Of a stretch of 64,000 nucleotides of DNA, positions 48,708 through 63,106 are shown in pieces; positions within the stretch are counted from its first letter, which is position 1, and each line of letters begins with the position of its first letter. Both the position numbers and the translations under genes were made by a program. The notes under the pieces were generated by a model. The model ran no database searches and was not told where the DNA came from. It saw nothing but the letters and a program-made list of their open reading frames with translations. Source of the DNA: Drosophila persimilis (Eukaryota > Arthropoda > Insecta > Diptera > Drosophilidae); the NCBI RefSeq assembly GCF_003286085.1, contig NW_020825288.1, positions 9,238,001-9,302,000 on the forward strand, in the 5' to 3' direction.

Positions 48708-51700
48708 CTACAGAAATGGAGAGAGGGTATAAAAAAAACAGAAATTTAGAAAAATCTATTAAAAGTTTGCACGCCCTTGCCCGGAGCGTCGGTTCTGGCA
48801 AGTTGGTAATAGTTCCCAAGGCAGAGCCCCCGCTTTAATGTCGCATGAAAAACAGCTTAGCAAACTTTGGTAAAAAAAAAAAAACTAAACTAGAAACCCA
48901 AAAATTCAATATCAACAGCAACATTCAAAGCCGACAGTCACCTGGGGAGTAACTGCAGCAGAAACTTTCCCAACGAAGGGGGGAACGGGGGAATGGGAGT
49001 GGAAAATGGTGGAAATGAAAACATAATTTATTTAGTGGCCGTGGCATACTGCATATGCGGATTATTTGCAATTCTTTGGAGCGGAATTTAATGAATTTAT
49101 GCCACCAGCAATCTACCGCATTGCAATAATAAATATTGCCAAAATAATTCCATTTCTCGCTGGGACTTTCTAATTTCAATCAGCCCGCTCGATGGTCCGT
49201 AGTAAATTAGATATAAGCCCCCAATTGCCACTGGGAACGCTAATTACAGGGAGCACACTCTCTTATCAGTCGGGACTTTCGGGGCACACGTACACACGTA
49301 CACACGTACACACATACGCAAGCGTCAAATATTTGCACAAATACTTTTGCCGCAAAAGGCAAATCATTAAAATTTATGCACAGACGCACATGGGAATCGT
49401 CGGCAGGGACCAGGCAATGGGGGAGAGAGAGAGAGAGGAAGCCATGGCTAACCTGCAAGCAGGTGATGCTGAAATATTATTCAGGCAAAGACGGGAATCC
49501 GTAAAGGGGTGGAGAGGAGGAGGAAGGGCGTCTGACAGTTGGGATGACCATTTAATGACCCGCATGCGGCTGTCGCGCTTTGATGTGCATGTGACTGGCG
49601 GCGGGTTGATTATTTTCAGAAACTATAATTAATATTTCGCTGGTTTGTTTCGCTTTGAAGTGGTCGTTCGGTCGCCTGAATTCATTATTGAGCAATCAGC
49701 AGACGCAGCAGGAAAATTCAAGAAAAAAAATCATCGCAACTGGAGCAGCGCCTGTGTCTGTGTCTGTGTATGGGTCCGGATCCGGGCCATGCCATCATCC
49801 GGGCAATCATCAACCTGCACCATCGATACAAAAGAGGTCTGAGGCATGCTGGCTATACTGCATGTTTATCTTTCATTAGCCGGGCAGACAGTTGACAGAG
49901 TTCGAAGCCACCCGGAACCCATCCATGCCACATCACGGCACCGCTCTACACCGCACGGCCACAGCTACAGCTAAGCAGCTGCTTAATTACCCACCCACAA
50001 TGGGAGACGACCGACGACCCTTCCGCGCTGATTTCCTATCTTAAATGGAAAGTTTCACTTGTGCGGCTGCCTTTGCTTCCGGTGCTCGTTCGGTGCTTCG
50101 TTCGGGTTGGCTTTGGCCTTTTCTAGGATCTGTTCTGTTTGGTTCTGTCCTCCGGTGGGTCGTGGCCGTCAGGTGCAGGTTTAATTAATTTAATTACAGA
50201 CTAAGCATAATTTACTGGGCAGGTGCGTGCCCTTTGTTGGCACCCACCCATGGCCACGCTAATCGATTGGCCCCTCAAACTGTTTAGGCGATCGTCTTTA
50301 ATGAACCTGACATTAGCCGGCCCCTGATTCGCTCGTCCTTTGATGTGCTCGTCCCCGAGTTTAAAGAAGGAGAGGCCTGCTGGAAATTGATTGAGCGCCT
50401 CCATTTCTGCCATTCTCCATTCTGCCCGGTGCGGTCCGGCCGTCATTTAATTACATTACATTCTCAGTAATAAGCATAACCGTGGAATTCTCGGGAAGAA
50501 GGAGCGAACTGCTGTCAGTCACGTGCTCCACATAAATAATTTCGTAATTATTTCTGCACACACACACAGACGGAGAGAGATACTAGTGGATGCCAGAGGC
50601 AAACAATTTCATTATTAGTTTTTCTACGGGCTAAATAAAAACCAAAAGGAAAGACGCTGGAAGCAAGGAATCGGAAAGAAGAACCAGGACTCACCGCATG
50701 CTTTTGCGCACCTCCTGGGGCTCAGGTGGCCGCGGCCTGTGCCGGCAGACGACGACGATGCCGGCCACGATAATTGACGTCACAATGACGGCGCCTATCA
50801 CAACGGTGGCGGCGAGTATCAGGAGCGTGGACTGCTTCTCCGGCCCGTTGCCTATGCTGGCGCCAGTGCCCACTCCGGCGGCACTGCTGCTGCCCCCCGG
50901 GCCGGTGCCTCCATGATGCGTGGTTTCTGCGGGCGTGGGGTCGTCGGGCAGCGATTCATCTGGGGAAAGAGATGGAATAGAGGAGATTATATCGTACGTA
51001 GATTGTGTGCCATAGGTGGGAAGCTTCAGATAGTTTTTGGGGCGACTCGCAATGATTTGTTATTTGCTCGAAATTATTTGGATGCTGATTTGTGTTTGCC
51101 TCTCCACTCGTCGTTTATTTATTTATTTGTTCTGTCGCTACGTTTTCCGTTGCTTAACTGATTGCTTTGACTGCATGCCACGCCCTGATTGTTTATTTGC
51201 GCCCTCGCCCCACGTCTCATGTCCCATGTTCCATGGCCTTCAGCTTGCTTCAGTGGCAAATTGTGTTGAAAATTGAAATTACGAAAACTACGAAGAGAAT
51301 AAGGAATAAGGAATTATGGAAATCAAGAGAACTCGAAGCTGATCCCTTGGCCGCTTATTACTGACGATTAGAGCTGATGCCACTTGCCACGAAAATCTGC
51401 GGCAATTATTTTACGAGCCACATGTGAGGCGGGGGAGTAGCCATTGTTTATATTTATTGGATTTCCAGCAGGCGGAAATTGCAACATAATGTGTGTGCGA
51501 GTGAGCCGGAGGCCACTGCTCCCTCTCAGAGGGAGGCGAACTGATTGTAAGATGATCCCCGGGAAAGATTTATGCCAGACATTCGTTAATGCCAGGCTCT
51601 GGTGTGCTCTTTCCTTGGCAGAGAAACATTTCCGCTCCATTTGCGGGCCGTCAAAGCAACGGCTCCGGAATTGAAACATTGCCAACATCATGCAGCCAGG

Positions 51701-54700
51701 CCCTGGCAGACCTGGCACGGACCATCCTTTTGGCTTTTGAAGTGAGCGTTTGAGTGGAAATTGCCTACACCTGCGGCTCAATTTAATTTTTGTTCTTGCC
51801 TCTTGTTATTGCCTGGCCTTTGCCCTGCCACTGGCCCCCCGGATCTGCCATGGTTCACGGCATCTTCGTCATCATCTCTGCCTGTTTTTTAATCAGTTTA
51901 CTCTGCTCAAGTCCCAGTCTCAGCCTCATCCTCGGCTTTGGTTTACCTTTTTGTACTTCCATTATACAGGCAGAGCAGAGCAGAGCAGAGCATTTGCTTA
52001 TTTATTTGTTGGATCTTTACCGCTCTCCTTTGATGGCCGATGCTGAGATGCTTTTCCCAGCTCAAGTGGCCACTTTGCTTGAAACTTTTCACTTTTTCTT
52101 TGCCCTGGCTCGCCGCGAGGAACAGCGTAATAAATTCTCCTGATGAGTTCTGCGTAAACTGATTTAAATCAGCGTCAGCTGATTTGCCTCCATCTTATTT
52201 ATTTGCAAAATCTTGTTAGGTAGGTAGCTACTGCTCGTCCGACCTTGCTTGAATTTATCGCCACACATATGTGGCAGGGGTGATGGGGGGATCGGAATGG
52301 ATCCCCAGGCACCATGTTTTCACCTAAATAAAAACGCCTGCGTTCCTAGTCATACTAGGAATAGGCATAGGCATAGGAAAAGGCACTGGGCCAAAGCCAG
52401 CTGTTAAAATTCCGCATAAATTAGGACAGCCTCCTCCCGACAGAGGCGCCATCCATAGAGTCCATAGTCTCCGGCGCTTGCTCTACGTAATCACAGCCAC
52501 TGCTCAGAGGCTGAATTTACGAGCCGCCATTGTGTTGTTCAGCCGTGGACAAACAAAGGGAGAGAGGACTCCGCCGAGAGCATTAACATACGGGAGTAAC
52601 TGTATTTGGGGGCCCTGATTCCCGGCAGCTGTTTTCTGTAACTAAGTTTCGGCAGTGAATCTAATCTCGGATTGGATTGGTCAGCGCACGAAAACGCATT
52701 TAATCGAACATTTGCGTATCAAACGCAATTAGCGCCTTTAAATCGGGCCAATATGAGTGATTTATGGTTAACGGGCGGGACGGGGCGGCGCACAAACGAA
52801 AATGAAAATGGCCAAAAATGGACCAAAAACCTGGCTCGGCTCGGTTTGGTTTCGTTCGGTTCCTCTTGCAGCAGACAGGCAGCAGCAAATGGCAGTGGAA
52901 ATGGTAATGGAAATGCAGATAAAAATAAAAATCAGCATGAAAATAATGACAGCATTGTTGGTTGGCATTCGTAGTGGTGTACGCACATTTGTGCGGGAGA
53001 CTGTAGGAAAGTATGTAAGTAAAAGAGAGTGAGAAAGAGACGGCAAATGCGGATGGAGAATGTTAAAGGAACAATAAAAGAAAAGTGTCTACGGTGGCCG
53101 TTAAGCAAAACGAAAATTGAAGCAATTCCGCTTACGCTTTTTCGCTCTCACTCACTCACACACACAGTGCCACACATGTGCCACTCACCCAGAAACACAT
53201 ACACACACACATACACACAGAGAGAGAGAGAGAGAGAGTCGAGTCACATTATGTCGTTAGGCTGGGGCAAAATGAAGAGGCTGTTGCGGCACGCCCCTGC
53301 GTATACGTAATATGCGTGTGCCCCACTCAACGAATTGATGGAAAATGCTGAAATGCTTTACGCTCCACTGCATAACTCAGTCAGTGGATTAGAAAAGGGC
53401 GGCCCATCCTTTAGGCTAACCCCCCTGCCTGCCTGGCTGGCTGGCTGGCTGGCTGGTTGTCTGGCTGTCTGTCAGCCAGGAAGGCAGAAGGACTTCTGGC
53501 ATCCAGGAGATGCTCCTCCAGGTTTGCGCTCTGTTTGTGTCAGTGTGTTTGTGTGTGTCTGGGTAGCCATGTGCGAAGTTTTCGCGGCGGCTGATTGAAG
53601 ACGATTTCCCCGAACTTGCGTTGATTTGAAAATGCAGTCAAGCGTTGAATTAGACAGTTCCGTCCCCAGCTGGTTGGGACACAAGCTCCGATTCAAAGAC
53701 TCAGGGATCTGGCGCCCCTTCTCAGGCTATTTTATTGGCCGGGCCAAGCCCCAGAAAAGAAAGTGACCCACAAACTTGTAACCGGGTGCACATTTCTTTC
53801 ACTCTTTATGTGATTAGTAGTACGAGTGGCTGGCAGCTCTCTTTTTTCTGCTTAGTTTTCTCAACGGGTCTTGGTTCTTGTTTTTTCGGGGAATACTCAC
53901 CATATGGTCCCAGTTGTGCGGCCACGCGTACGCGCTCAATCACCACCGGCGGTTCGCTTCGTCCTTTGGCGTTGACGGCGTAAACTAAAAATTGATATTC
54001 ACGTCCCGGCTCTAAATTATTCAAACGAAACTGTGGACTGTTCTCCTGCATGCGCATGATGGGTGCAGATGTCGCCTGAAATGAGATACAGATACAGATA
54101 CATTTGTACACGTCTACTTGGGATGCGAATGACAACGGGCGCATATATAATTTACCCGCCATATGGAGGAGCTCCTATGTGAAGACTCTGCCAAGTATGT
54201 CTTGTATTTTTAACTTTTGGGGGGCCCAAAACAGAAACCCAACGCATAAATAATTATTCATGCCTAAAAAATATCAAATCAGCCACACAGCAAAAAGCAC
54301 AACTGTACCGGTAGAGGAGGATACGCTGACCGAAACAGGACACGAGGAACAGGAGTAGAGTCCGAGTCCGAGTCGGAGGGACAGTGTCTGAAATTTTAAA
54401 CTGAATATCCGTTTGCCGTAATGGGACACAATCGAGTGAGCTCCGTTGGTTACGCACAAATTCCCACTCAAGTAAGCGTAAGTAATTTATGTTGTCCTTG
54501 CGGCACTTTTCCGCCCCCGCCACTCTCCACTTGCCACACCACACTCTACGGTGTCCACTTCTCCCCTCCCCAGTGCGGCTGTAGGGCTGTGGGTCTCTGT
54601 ATACATATACAGATGTGAGTGGGGATGTGTGTGCCTTTTATCTAGCATGAAACTTTAAAGCAGCCAACCCACGGACCAATGCGTGGATCAGACTCTGTCC

Positions 54701-57700
54701 AGAGTCCTGAGTGGGACTTCTCATCATCATTACATCATCATCATCATCGTGATCATCGTCCTGATGAGCTTTGCGCTTGGCTACTTTGCTAATAAACTCG
54801 CCCCGGCAAGCGCTTCATCAGTAAGCCCCCGTCCAACCCCTCGGACCATCCTGCCCGTACAGCCCACGGACCAGGACTGACTCCAGTTTCGGAAAGCAAC
54901 CAAACGAAATGAAACGAAATGAAATTTTCATATGATATTCTCATTTACGAGTGACAGGGATAATTTAATAGCTCAGCATGCATTCGGCTGGGTCGCCCAG
55001 AAAGGGACAAAGGGTATTGCCTCCCAGAAAGGGAGAGGGGACTGGGTCAGTGAGATGTCATTGCAGTGCGGGGCTTTGGCTCGGCTTTTGCCTTGTGAGG
55101 GGGGAACTCTTGTCATTAATTATGTTGTCCCTTTTACACTTGAGTTGAGTAGCAGCATAACCCACACTGACCCCATCCCAACCCACCGACTACTGGCCCC
55201 TAAATATTTATTAATAATTCAAGCAGAAAAGTCAAAGGACATGCACACAAATTGACCATATGGATATCAAGTGAATTATTGCTGTTCGGACCCGTGCTCT
55301 AAACTCTCTTCGGTTGAGCTGCTGTTTCTGTTTCTGGTTTTAGTTCTGCTTCTGCCCCCCGGTTGTGTGCTGAATTGTAAGTAAATTTTAATTTAATTGA
55401 GCAATTTGCAGTTTTGCATGCGCCTGTTAGGTTCGTTACGAGAACTTATCAACTTAGGATAACTCGATTGGGGACAGGAACTCTTGCACACTCACCTGAT
55501 CGTTCAGCGTGGATATCTCATTGTCGCCCAGGCCAACGGCCTCGCCAAACTGTCCCCGGCCCTGGCCCTGGCCCAGGCCCAGGCCCGTCGACGAGTCGCT
55601 GGAGTACAGCAGATCTCCGCCCACAACTTCGAGCATGAAGTATTGCGAGAGGCCGCCATCGCTGCCAGCCACACAGACAACCTCCAGAATGGTGTCGTTG
55701 CGCAATTCGCAGGCCTTCGGTGCCTCCGGCGTATCTACGGTGGGGAGAGAAAAAGACAGAGACAGAGACAGTGAGACAGAGGAGGTCACAGATAGCAGTT
55801 AGTCATAGTCATAGTGAAGCCGTGGCTTAATGGGCCCGCAGACCCGTAATTGCATTTAAGAGCAGCTCTCCCGTTAGAGAGCCACATTTTGCCAGCCTTC
55901 AAAACGCCACTTTTGCAGCAAATACTATGCGCACAGGCGGGCCACGATGCAGTGCCACGCCCTCAGTTTGCATTAATAACAGCCAGATTCGGTATAGTCT
56001 TGGCATCATCGCAGCACTCCCCCGTAATAGCAGGGAGTCCAACCCGACGATTATTTGGCAACATTTTGGCCAAAGTCAGAGCCCAGCAGGAGCAGAGCAG
56101 GGGCAGGGCTTGCAGTGGCCAAGGCCCCCCCCCCCTCTCGGCACATACACTCGCCAATTATGTAAGTAGATCCTTATGTGTGCATAAGAGATAGACTCAG
56201 ACCGACACGGATACCGACACCGACACCGACACCGGCACCAGCACCAAGCAACACCCAAACAGACACCATCACCATCACCGTCATTCCTGGCGTCTTGTTT
56301 AAATTGCGGTGAAGATGGAGGTAAATGCCGGCATCTTCGGCCAACAACTTCCTCTACTTACTTGCAGGGAGAATGTGCACCAGACAGGGCGTCGTCTGGC
56401 GGCCCACCGCATTGCTGGCCCAGCAGGCAAGCGTTATTAACTCGGAGTCGGTTTGCGGCAGATACGTCACCGTGCTGGCCAGTCCATTCGATTGTATCCT
56501 CGAGTTGAGCACCTGTAAGGGAGAGAAAGGGCCCAAAGCCCAAGGATTAGAGTGGTCTACGACTCGGCTTCGCTCTCTCATGGGGCATGGGGGGGTGGCC
56601 TTTGTGCAGACGTAGGCGGAATCAGATGCAGCGCTCATACCCAATCCAGAACCCAGGACCCAGGCACCCAAACGGAGGCAGGCGAGCATAAATATTTGAA
56701 GGCAAATAAGTTTTTATTGCTAAGCAAACGAAACGAGTTGGAGACTGGATAAGTCATTCTGTGGCTCTACGGATTTTCGTGCAGATTTTCAAATAACTTT
56801 TGTGGTAAATGAATTACTTTATTTATTGGGCACAGCTGTCCCAGTCGCATATGCATGTCTTTCGGTTCGTTTGGTCAGCTATTCATACACACATACACAC
56901 ACACGGTCCGGTCCGGGGTCTCTCCCGCGCTCTTATATCTACAGGAGTATCTATCTATCTATTTGCCTTCATGCCAACTTTGCAGTCCTGCAGTCGGAGT
57001 CGGTCCTTGTGCTTTACACCTAAACGGTTTGCATTTTAATATACATACTCGAATGTACGTATGTTACCAAAGAGCTGACTCGTACCCTGTGTCCCCCCCA
57101 CCCCGATTCGGACTGAACGAATTTATACATTTTGATTAAATTTTAATTCAGTCACGTACAGTGCCTGATTCCGATTCCGATTCCCGGTTGGCCTTTGCCT
57201 CGAACGAGCATTGTCGAACGAAATCCCAGACCAGACAGACCAGACAACCCTCAAGTATTTAGCACAAGTTTTGCTAATGGCGGACCGAACCGACTTCGAA
57301 CTTGGTTCCTGTTTCGTTTCTATCCCTGGCAGTAATTGCGACAACCCGGGGTCCGTTCTCGAGTTGCAGCACGTTTCGCAGGCATAATTACAGGCACAGT
57401 AAGTTCTATCTGGGTTCGAGACTAGTTACCTCTACCTTTGCCCCCGTTGCCGGAGACTTGCCAAAAAACTTACCGGGGACACGTTGCGGGTGTTGTTGTA
57501 GGTCCAGCTGAATCGAACCGAATCCGGGGGATCGGCATCCACCTCGCATTTGACCTGTATCGAGTGCATGTTGATGGCTCCAATGGATGTTTGCTCAGTG
57601 CCTGGCTTACAGCGCGGGGAGACTGCAAAGAGATGGAGCTTCATAAATATATATGTACTGCGAGTATATAAACCCTCCCCGGGTTGTTAGGCAGCAAAAA

Positions 57701-57758
57701 GTTTCCATTTTAAATTTGTTGGGTGCCACCCCCTCGGAGAGCAAACAATCTCCCGCCC

Positions 57759-57792
<34 letters not shown>

Positions 57793-60700
57793 GGGGCGCC
57801 GCAAAAACACACAAAAATATGAAACAAGAAAGAAGATGAGGATGGAATCCGATGGGAAGTCGAGGCAGCTACAGCTACATAGCCTTGAGCATAGTAATTA
57901 ACATGTTTCCGTTTCACGAGGGAAAGAGAGGGAAAGGGAGGAGGAGGGGTTCGAGCTTCTGGCGCTGTTGTTGCTTAGCGGGTAAGTCCATGTGGCAGGT
58001 GGTTTTGAGGAAAGCAATACTCCTGCAGCTCCGCGTCGACTCTGCTCTTACTTTCACTTCTCTTCTCACATTGGAAATGAGGGCAGATATGCGGAAGCAG
58101 TGGCACAGTGGCCCACGGCATTTTCTGTCTGTGTGCCACACTGTGCGCTTGAATACTTTCGAGCAGCATCCCTGTGCGGAGTTCGTTCGGCGCTGAAAGC
58201 CGCTTTTAAAATGTAAGTCACGCCGAGGCAGATAAGCATTTGAAGCTCTATTACTACGTTCCTTTATCACAAGTCAACTGCATTTCAGCGTCGAATACTT
58301 AAGCCATCTGTCAGTGTCTAAGTCCCTGTCTTTATCTGTGTACTTGTTGCTTGTGTGTGTATGCTTAGGGGTGTGCTTGTGTGCCTGTGTGCAAATGTGG
58401 AGAAAAGTTACCTTAAGCCCAAAACTCAAAGCAAAGACTCTCTCGCTCTCGCTCTCTCTCTCTCCTGCTTTCTCTGGCAGCGACGGAAACTTGAAACTTT
58501 CATAATTTCAAATATAAACTACTTAAACTGTCGTATAGCTCATGGAGAGGGGAACTGCATTTTCAGATTGTCGACTTTTGGGTTCGATGATTGCCGACGA
58601 ATCGTGGCAGTTTTCCGGACTCTGCTCTGACTGTGGGGGGACTATGATAGGACCTTGCTTTCTTTTTTGTTGTAGATGTAAGTTGACAACACAATAAATG
58701 TTGAAGCCACGTCAGACAGGCAACAAAGGCTACGCAAAACTCCTTACAATATTTCTTCGATGAATGCCTGCCCCACAAAAGAGTGGGCGGAACAAGACGT
58801 ACTCGTAGTCCTTTATTGTGCGATTTCATGTTCATGTGCTTGGAAGGAAACATGAGATGTATTTAAGGCTCACTCTTCATCGATGGGCGTGGCTGAGGGG
58901 GGGCTGAGGTTTCTCTCTGGTTTATGCAACCAAATCGCTTGTAGTAAGGGTTTATGATATCCACATTAATCACACCAGAAAATAGCCAAAGGCCGCTGTG
59001 CTGTTGCGGCTCTGCTCCCCTGAGGAAAGGAGTTTATGGAAAAGTTGCCAGAGTAAAAATTGCGTGCTGGATTTATAGTCAAAACTTTTGTCAGTAAATC
59101 AATGGCGGTTGTTAAGGCCAGCGGCAGCGGCAACAGCACAAAATTTTAACAATTGTAAACAGGGCCCGGTACATAGAGATACAGATACACAAATGGAGTT
59201 GGAGACGGTCGGTCATGCATCATTTCTAAGCAATTTCCCCATCCGCTGTGCTGCCCCAGAAAGTTGGCAACTTTTATTTGCGCTCCGCTCTGGCTGCAAG
59301 TTGATTTTATTCTGTAGCTTCCGCTTCCGGCCTGCGCCATGTTATTTCATCTTGTTGCTTTTACTCTTATTGGATGGATGGATCTGTGTGTGCGGGTGTC
59401 TGTGTGTCTAGAGTATTTCATATTAAGAATCTCGAGGAGAGATCTACTTACACTGCAATCTCAGCGTCAAACTCGAGCTGCGTGTCTCGCCCTCCGTGTT
59501 GGTGGCCCCACACGCATAAGCACCCGCACTCTCCCGCTCCAGCTGCGTCAAGTGCATTATGTCCGTGCTCTCGCCCGACATACGCATGCCCTGAAAAGAG
59601 ATATGAACAGGAATATCATTATGAGTGCCATGAAAATCCATATTGATCAATGGACTAGAATGGAGGATGCATGGAGGAGGCAAATGCTACGCCTTGAAAA
59701 GAAATGATTTCTGGTTTTTCGCAATTTGTGGTGTTTCTGTTGCATTGTCCAGCAGCCACATGGCCACACCCACATTCAAATCCACATGCACTGTGACACT
59801 TGCAACACTAAATGGCAACCGCAATGGAGCTGAATGCTAAGCTCTTGCCAGTGGGGCAACGGCTGCTGCGGTTGGCATGGCCTAATGCGGTCACTTAGTG
59901 GCTCCCAGAGCTTAAATGAATATATTAAATCAAATTAATTTTGTGTGTTTTGGCATTTGTCATTTGGCATTCGGCGCACTCGGACAAGGACGAGTGTGCA
60001 AAAGTATTTGGAAATGGAAACTGCTGCCGACAAGTGATGCGATTCCAGGCGGAAGCGAATGTAAATGCTGCATTAACGCAGCTTGACTCTCGAAATAATT
60101 CGATTAAATATTTAGTTGCAGCATCCAGGTTGACGTTTGCGCATGAATTTAATTAATTCATAATAATAATGCAATTTAAATGGCTTAAGTAGGATGCAGC
60201 ACGCCGACGCCAAGCCCACGCCCACGCCCGCGCCCACGCATCGCACAATATTGACAGCTACACTGAGTGTGTGACTCCCTGTGGCACGTCCTGTTGCATG
60301 TCGCGTTATGGATCCGCCACAAATTGGCCATGTTGCATCATTTGATTATTTGCAAAATTCATTAAAACGCAGTGGAGCGCTGATGGAGAGCAATATTATA
60401 ATTGCATTGGCCTGGCCCTTGTGCAACGATCCATTTTGTAGCGTAACAAAACTCTGTGTGTCGTTTTATTTAATTCCTTCCTGGCATTTCATTTTCATTT
60501 TTATTATTAATATTAAGACCACTATCCGCAGCTGAGGAAACTTTAAAGTTGACCAAGCGAAAAGTTTGAGTGAAGCCGAAGCCGATAAGGAGATTCTCTA
60601 TGTCCAACTGTCGTCAAAGGACTCGCACTCCTCCCTGAAGTGACAAAGTTTGCGGCAGTTCTTTGGCGGAACTTTTTTGCGCACATTTGGCGCTTCGTTT

Positions 60701-63106
60701 CTCATAATTCCAGCAAAAAATTTTCTTTCTGCCTATTAATGCCAAGCAGGACAAAAGGAAAATGGAAAAACTGAAAATCAAAAATCAAAGTGCCCCGAAT
60801 TCCGAGAAGAGAAGAGAAGTTTTCTTGTGGCCAGCCTCGTCCTCGTCCCCTGACAAAACGATTTTGGCAATTTGTTAAATGCCTCGGACCAGAGGACAGG
60901 GCAGCGGCATAAGAAAGGAAAAGAATAAGAAAAGCAAAAGTAAAACCAAGAGAGAAAATATGAACTTGGGTTTATGGTTTTTGCTAGTTATGAAAAATGA
61001 TGATGTGACCATGTGCACAAAACTGTCAAAGGATGTCAGAATCATGCGGTTTAATAATAAAAACCCAAGACAAAGTCAAAGCCACGCCAACAAAGGCTCC
61101 TCCGATTGCGATCCCTGCGAAGATCCCTACACAATCTCAATCTCTTTCGGTTTATTTGTCGCATGATTAATAGTTAAATAATTTGCGACACGAATGGACT
61201 TCAATGGACATCATGAGCCAATTATAAGACATTTGAAAAATGAGTCCAGCATTTGTTAGCCGGAGCTCCACGCTGCCCACAAGGCCATCTCCCCCGAGTA
61301 ATTCGAGGCGGTCTTAAAGCTCGGCGTGGCAGCTCTGGCAAATGAAATTAAACCGCAAAAGTGTCTGCTTATGATGCCGCAGGAATGCCGACGCATCGGG
61401 CCTGCGGAGCCCCAAAAATTGATAATAAAATTTCGAAAAAAAAATAAGAAAAGTGTCTGCTGATACACGTCAGCTGCTGGTCGTTAGGTGGTGGTAGGGG
61501 ACAGAATCAGTAGCCACATCAGTACTTACATTCTTGAACCAGGAGTAGCTGGTAACCGGAGGCCTGGCATCCGCACGGCATTTGAACGTGACATTCTGGC
61601 CCTCGGCGCGCGTTACCACACGACTGGGATCCTCGTTGGCCAAGTGCACCGACACGGTGGGTGGATCTGTGGGGAGAGAGAGAGGAAAGAAGATTGTAGA
61701 TTGGAGTGGGAACACAGTACAGTGGATTAGTAAGTGCGGGGCATCCAACCTAATGAGCGCTACAAATTGCTGAATAAAAGTCAAAATAATAAACGGCAAT
61801 GGCTCATAAGGTGAACTCTTGGTACACAGCAGCCTTGGTCCTCGCCCACCCCAATCTCAGCCCTGTCCGATCCAGACGGCATTGCGTAATGTACTTAACT
61901 CCAGCTGCCAGGGCATGGCAGGCCAGGCGCCTTTTGTTGTGGGCCGCCTGTACACATCCTTTGGGCCTCATCCTGCTGCTGCTACACGGCCTCTTGACCA
62001 CACGCCAAATGGGACTATTAGTTACGGTTGTAAAAATCTAATACGCGTCGGAGACTGTCGGCGCCACTTGGCCCCAAGCAGTCCCCATGGACCGGGAGGG
62101 TGGAAAAAACTATGCCTCCCGTTCTACCGTCTTAAGTTTGGGGCAAATGTCAATGGCGGGGTCTGGGCAGACGAGGAAAAAAATTGCTGACGTTTATGGG
62201 TGAATTATTAAAAAGCCGCACAAAATGAAAACCAAAATGAACTCGGCTGGAGATGACGAGGTTGGTTCCGGCCTGATTTGAGTGCAGGTAATACAGAGAG
62301 CACTCACTACTTTTTTCTCACCCTCCTCGTCATAGCTAGAGGAGAAGGAGGACTAGAAGCAGAAGCAGAGAAGGTCGGAATAATGTAAAACGGAAGCCGG
62401 AAGCGGATGTTGCAAATATTATGGAGGCCATGCCAGGAAACAAAAAATGAGCAATAGAAACATAACAGTGAAAATTTAATCAAGGCAAGTCGAAGACGGC
62501 GACAGCCCAAGGACTCGACTGCATTTTATAAGCAGCTTAGCGGGGGAGCATGGCATGGCCAACAGGTGGATGGAAGATGGCCCCGAAGCGGCTTGGCCTC
62601 AGCTCCAGCTCGAGCTCCTTTTCCCGTAATAAAATTATGTTGGCTCTGGCCCTAATATGCTTCTAATTGGACTTTCCTCGAAGGAGAGTGCTTTCAGACA
62701 CACACACCCGCACCCACACAAAGATGACTAAGCCTTGGGCCGTTTGTGTAAAGGATAGACCAAAGCTGATCGTTGGCACTGCCCTGGCCATGGCCCCAGA
62801 GTTCGTCCCAGACCCAAAGCCAGACCCAGACCCAAAGGCAGGCCCAGTTACAAAGCAGACCTGACTCCCTCGGTGCCTGCATTGTGGACATAATTGAAGG
62901 GGCTGGGCAGGGCAGGCTCACCTGTCGGGCAGAAGAAGCAGAAGCAAATCTATATGTGTACTCTACTTACATGCCACACGTATGATACGCTTGTCCTCGA
63001 TGGCGCCGCCGGAGAACCAAGGATTCGTGGCGCGACAAGTCAGCTCGGCGTTGTCGTTCTCCGATGTCACCTTCAGTGTCAGGATGCTGGTCGTGATGTT
63101 GCCATC
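48413..63106 (-). CDS. Sidestep-family Ig/FN3 cell-surface receptor (5' partial)
   Basis: Nine exons on the minus strand: 63106-62971, 61666-61530, 59590-59452, 57622-57474, 56512-56362, 55734-55496, 54075-53901, 50959-50695 and 48707-48413. Phases agree throughout (1686 nt, 561 residues). The visible part starts late in an Ig domain (ELTCRATNPWFSGGAIED), then holds two Ig domains (Cys in TFKCRADARP, then YACGATNTEG; VKCEVDADPPDSV, then LACWASNAVGR). An FN3-like region follows (LEPGREYQFLVYAVNAKGRSE), then a Gly/Ser linker, a membrane helix at visible residues about 419-447, and a tail with an acidic YIEEDELNELEE patch and ten Gly. The CWASN-VG-Q--PC pattern and the split-Ig exon layout match fly Sidestep proteins, neuronal receptors for Beat ligands in axon guidance and partner choice. 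The signal peptide and first Ig exons lie beyond 64000. Which family member this is cannot be told. Confidence 0.88.
48708..50694 (-). other. Intron between the transmembrane and tail exons
   Basis: A 2-kb intron with donor GCG|GTGAGT. Nothing coding was recognised. Confidence 0.75.
53219..53238. repeat. GA dinucleotide microsatellite
   Basis: About ten GA units in a Sidestep-family intron, directly after an ACAC-rich run. Confidence 0.9.
53426..53470. repeat. CTGG tetramer array
   Basis: About seven CTGG/CTGC units, then TTGTCTGGCTGTCTG, in the same intron. Confidence 0.85.
55560..55592 (-). repeat. In-frame hexamer expansion in the FN3-region exon
   Basis: A GGCCTGGGCCAGGGC-type array inside exon 55734-55496, encoding alternating Gly with Leu/Gln/Arg (GLGLGQGQGRGQ). 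It keeps frame and lies between two predicted beta strands, so it probably extends a surface loop. Confidence 0.8.
56205..56247. repeat. CCGACA hexamer array
   Basis: About six degenerate ACCGAC units in a Sidestep-family intron, just upstream (plus-strand sense) of exon 56512-56362. Confidence 0.8.
57623..62970 (-). other. Three introns of the Sidestep-family gene (1.3-1.9 kb each)
   Basis: Introns 57623-59451, 59591-61529 and 61667-62970 separate the Ig exons. Each has the donor GTAAGT and an AG acceptor with a pyrimidine tract. I saw no nested gene or RNA gene in them. Confidence 0.8.
57761..57790. repeat. TC dinucleotide microsatellite
   Basis: About 14 TC units (GAGAG on the minus strand) in the intron ahead of exon 57622-57474. 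Confidence 0.9.

Larger units (their letters stand above)
50960..53900 (-). other. Intron between the FN3 and transmembrane exons
   Basis: A 2.9-kb intron, phase 1. It contains GA and CTGG arrays near its 5' end on the minus strand. No nested gene is supported. Confidence 0.8.
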
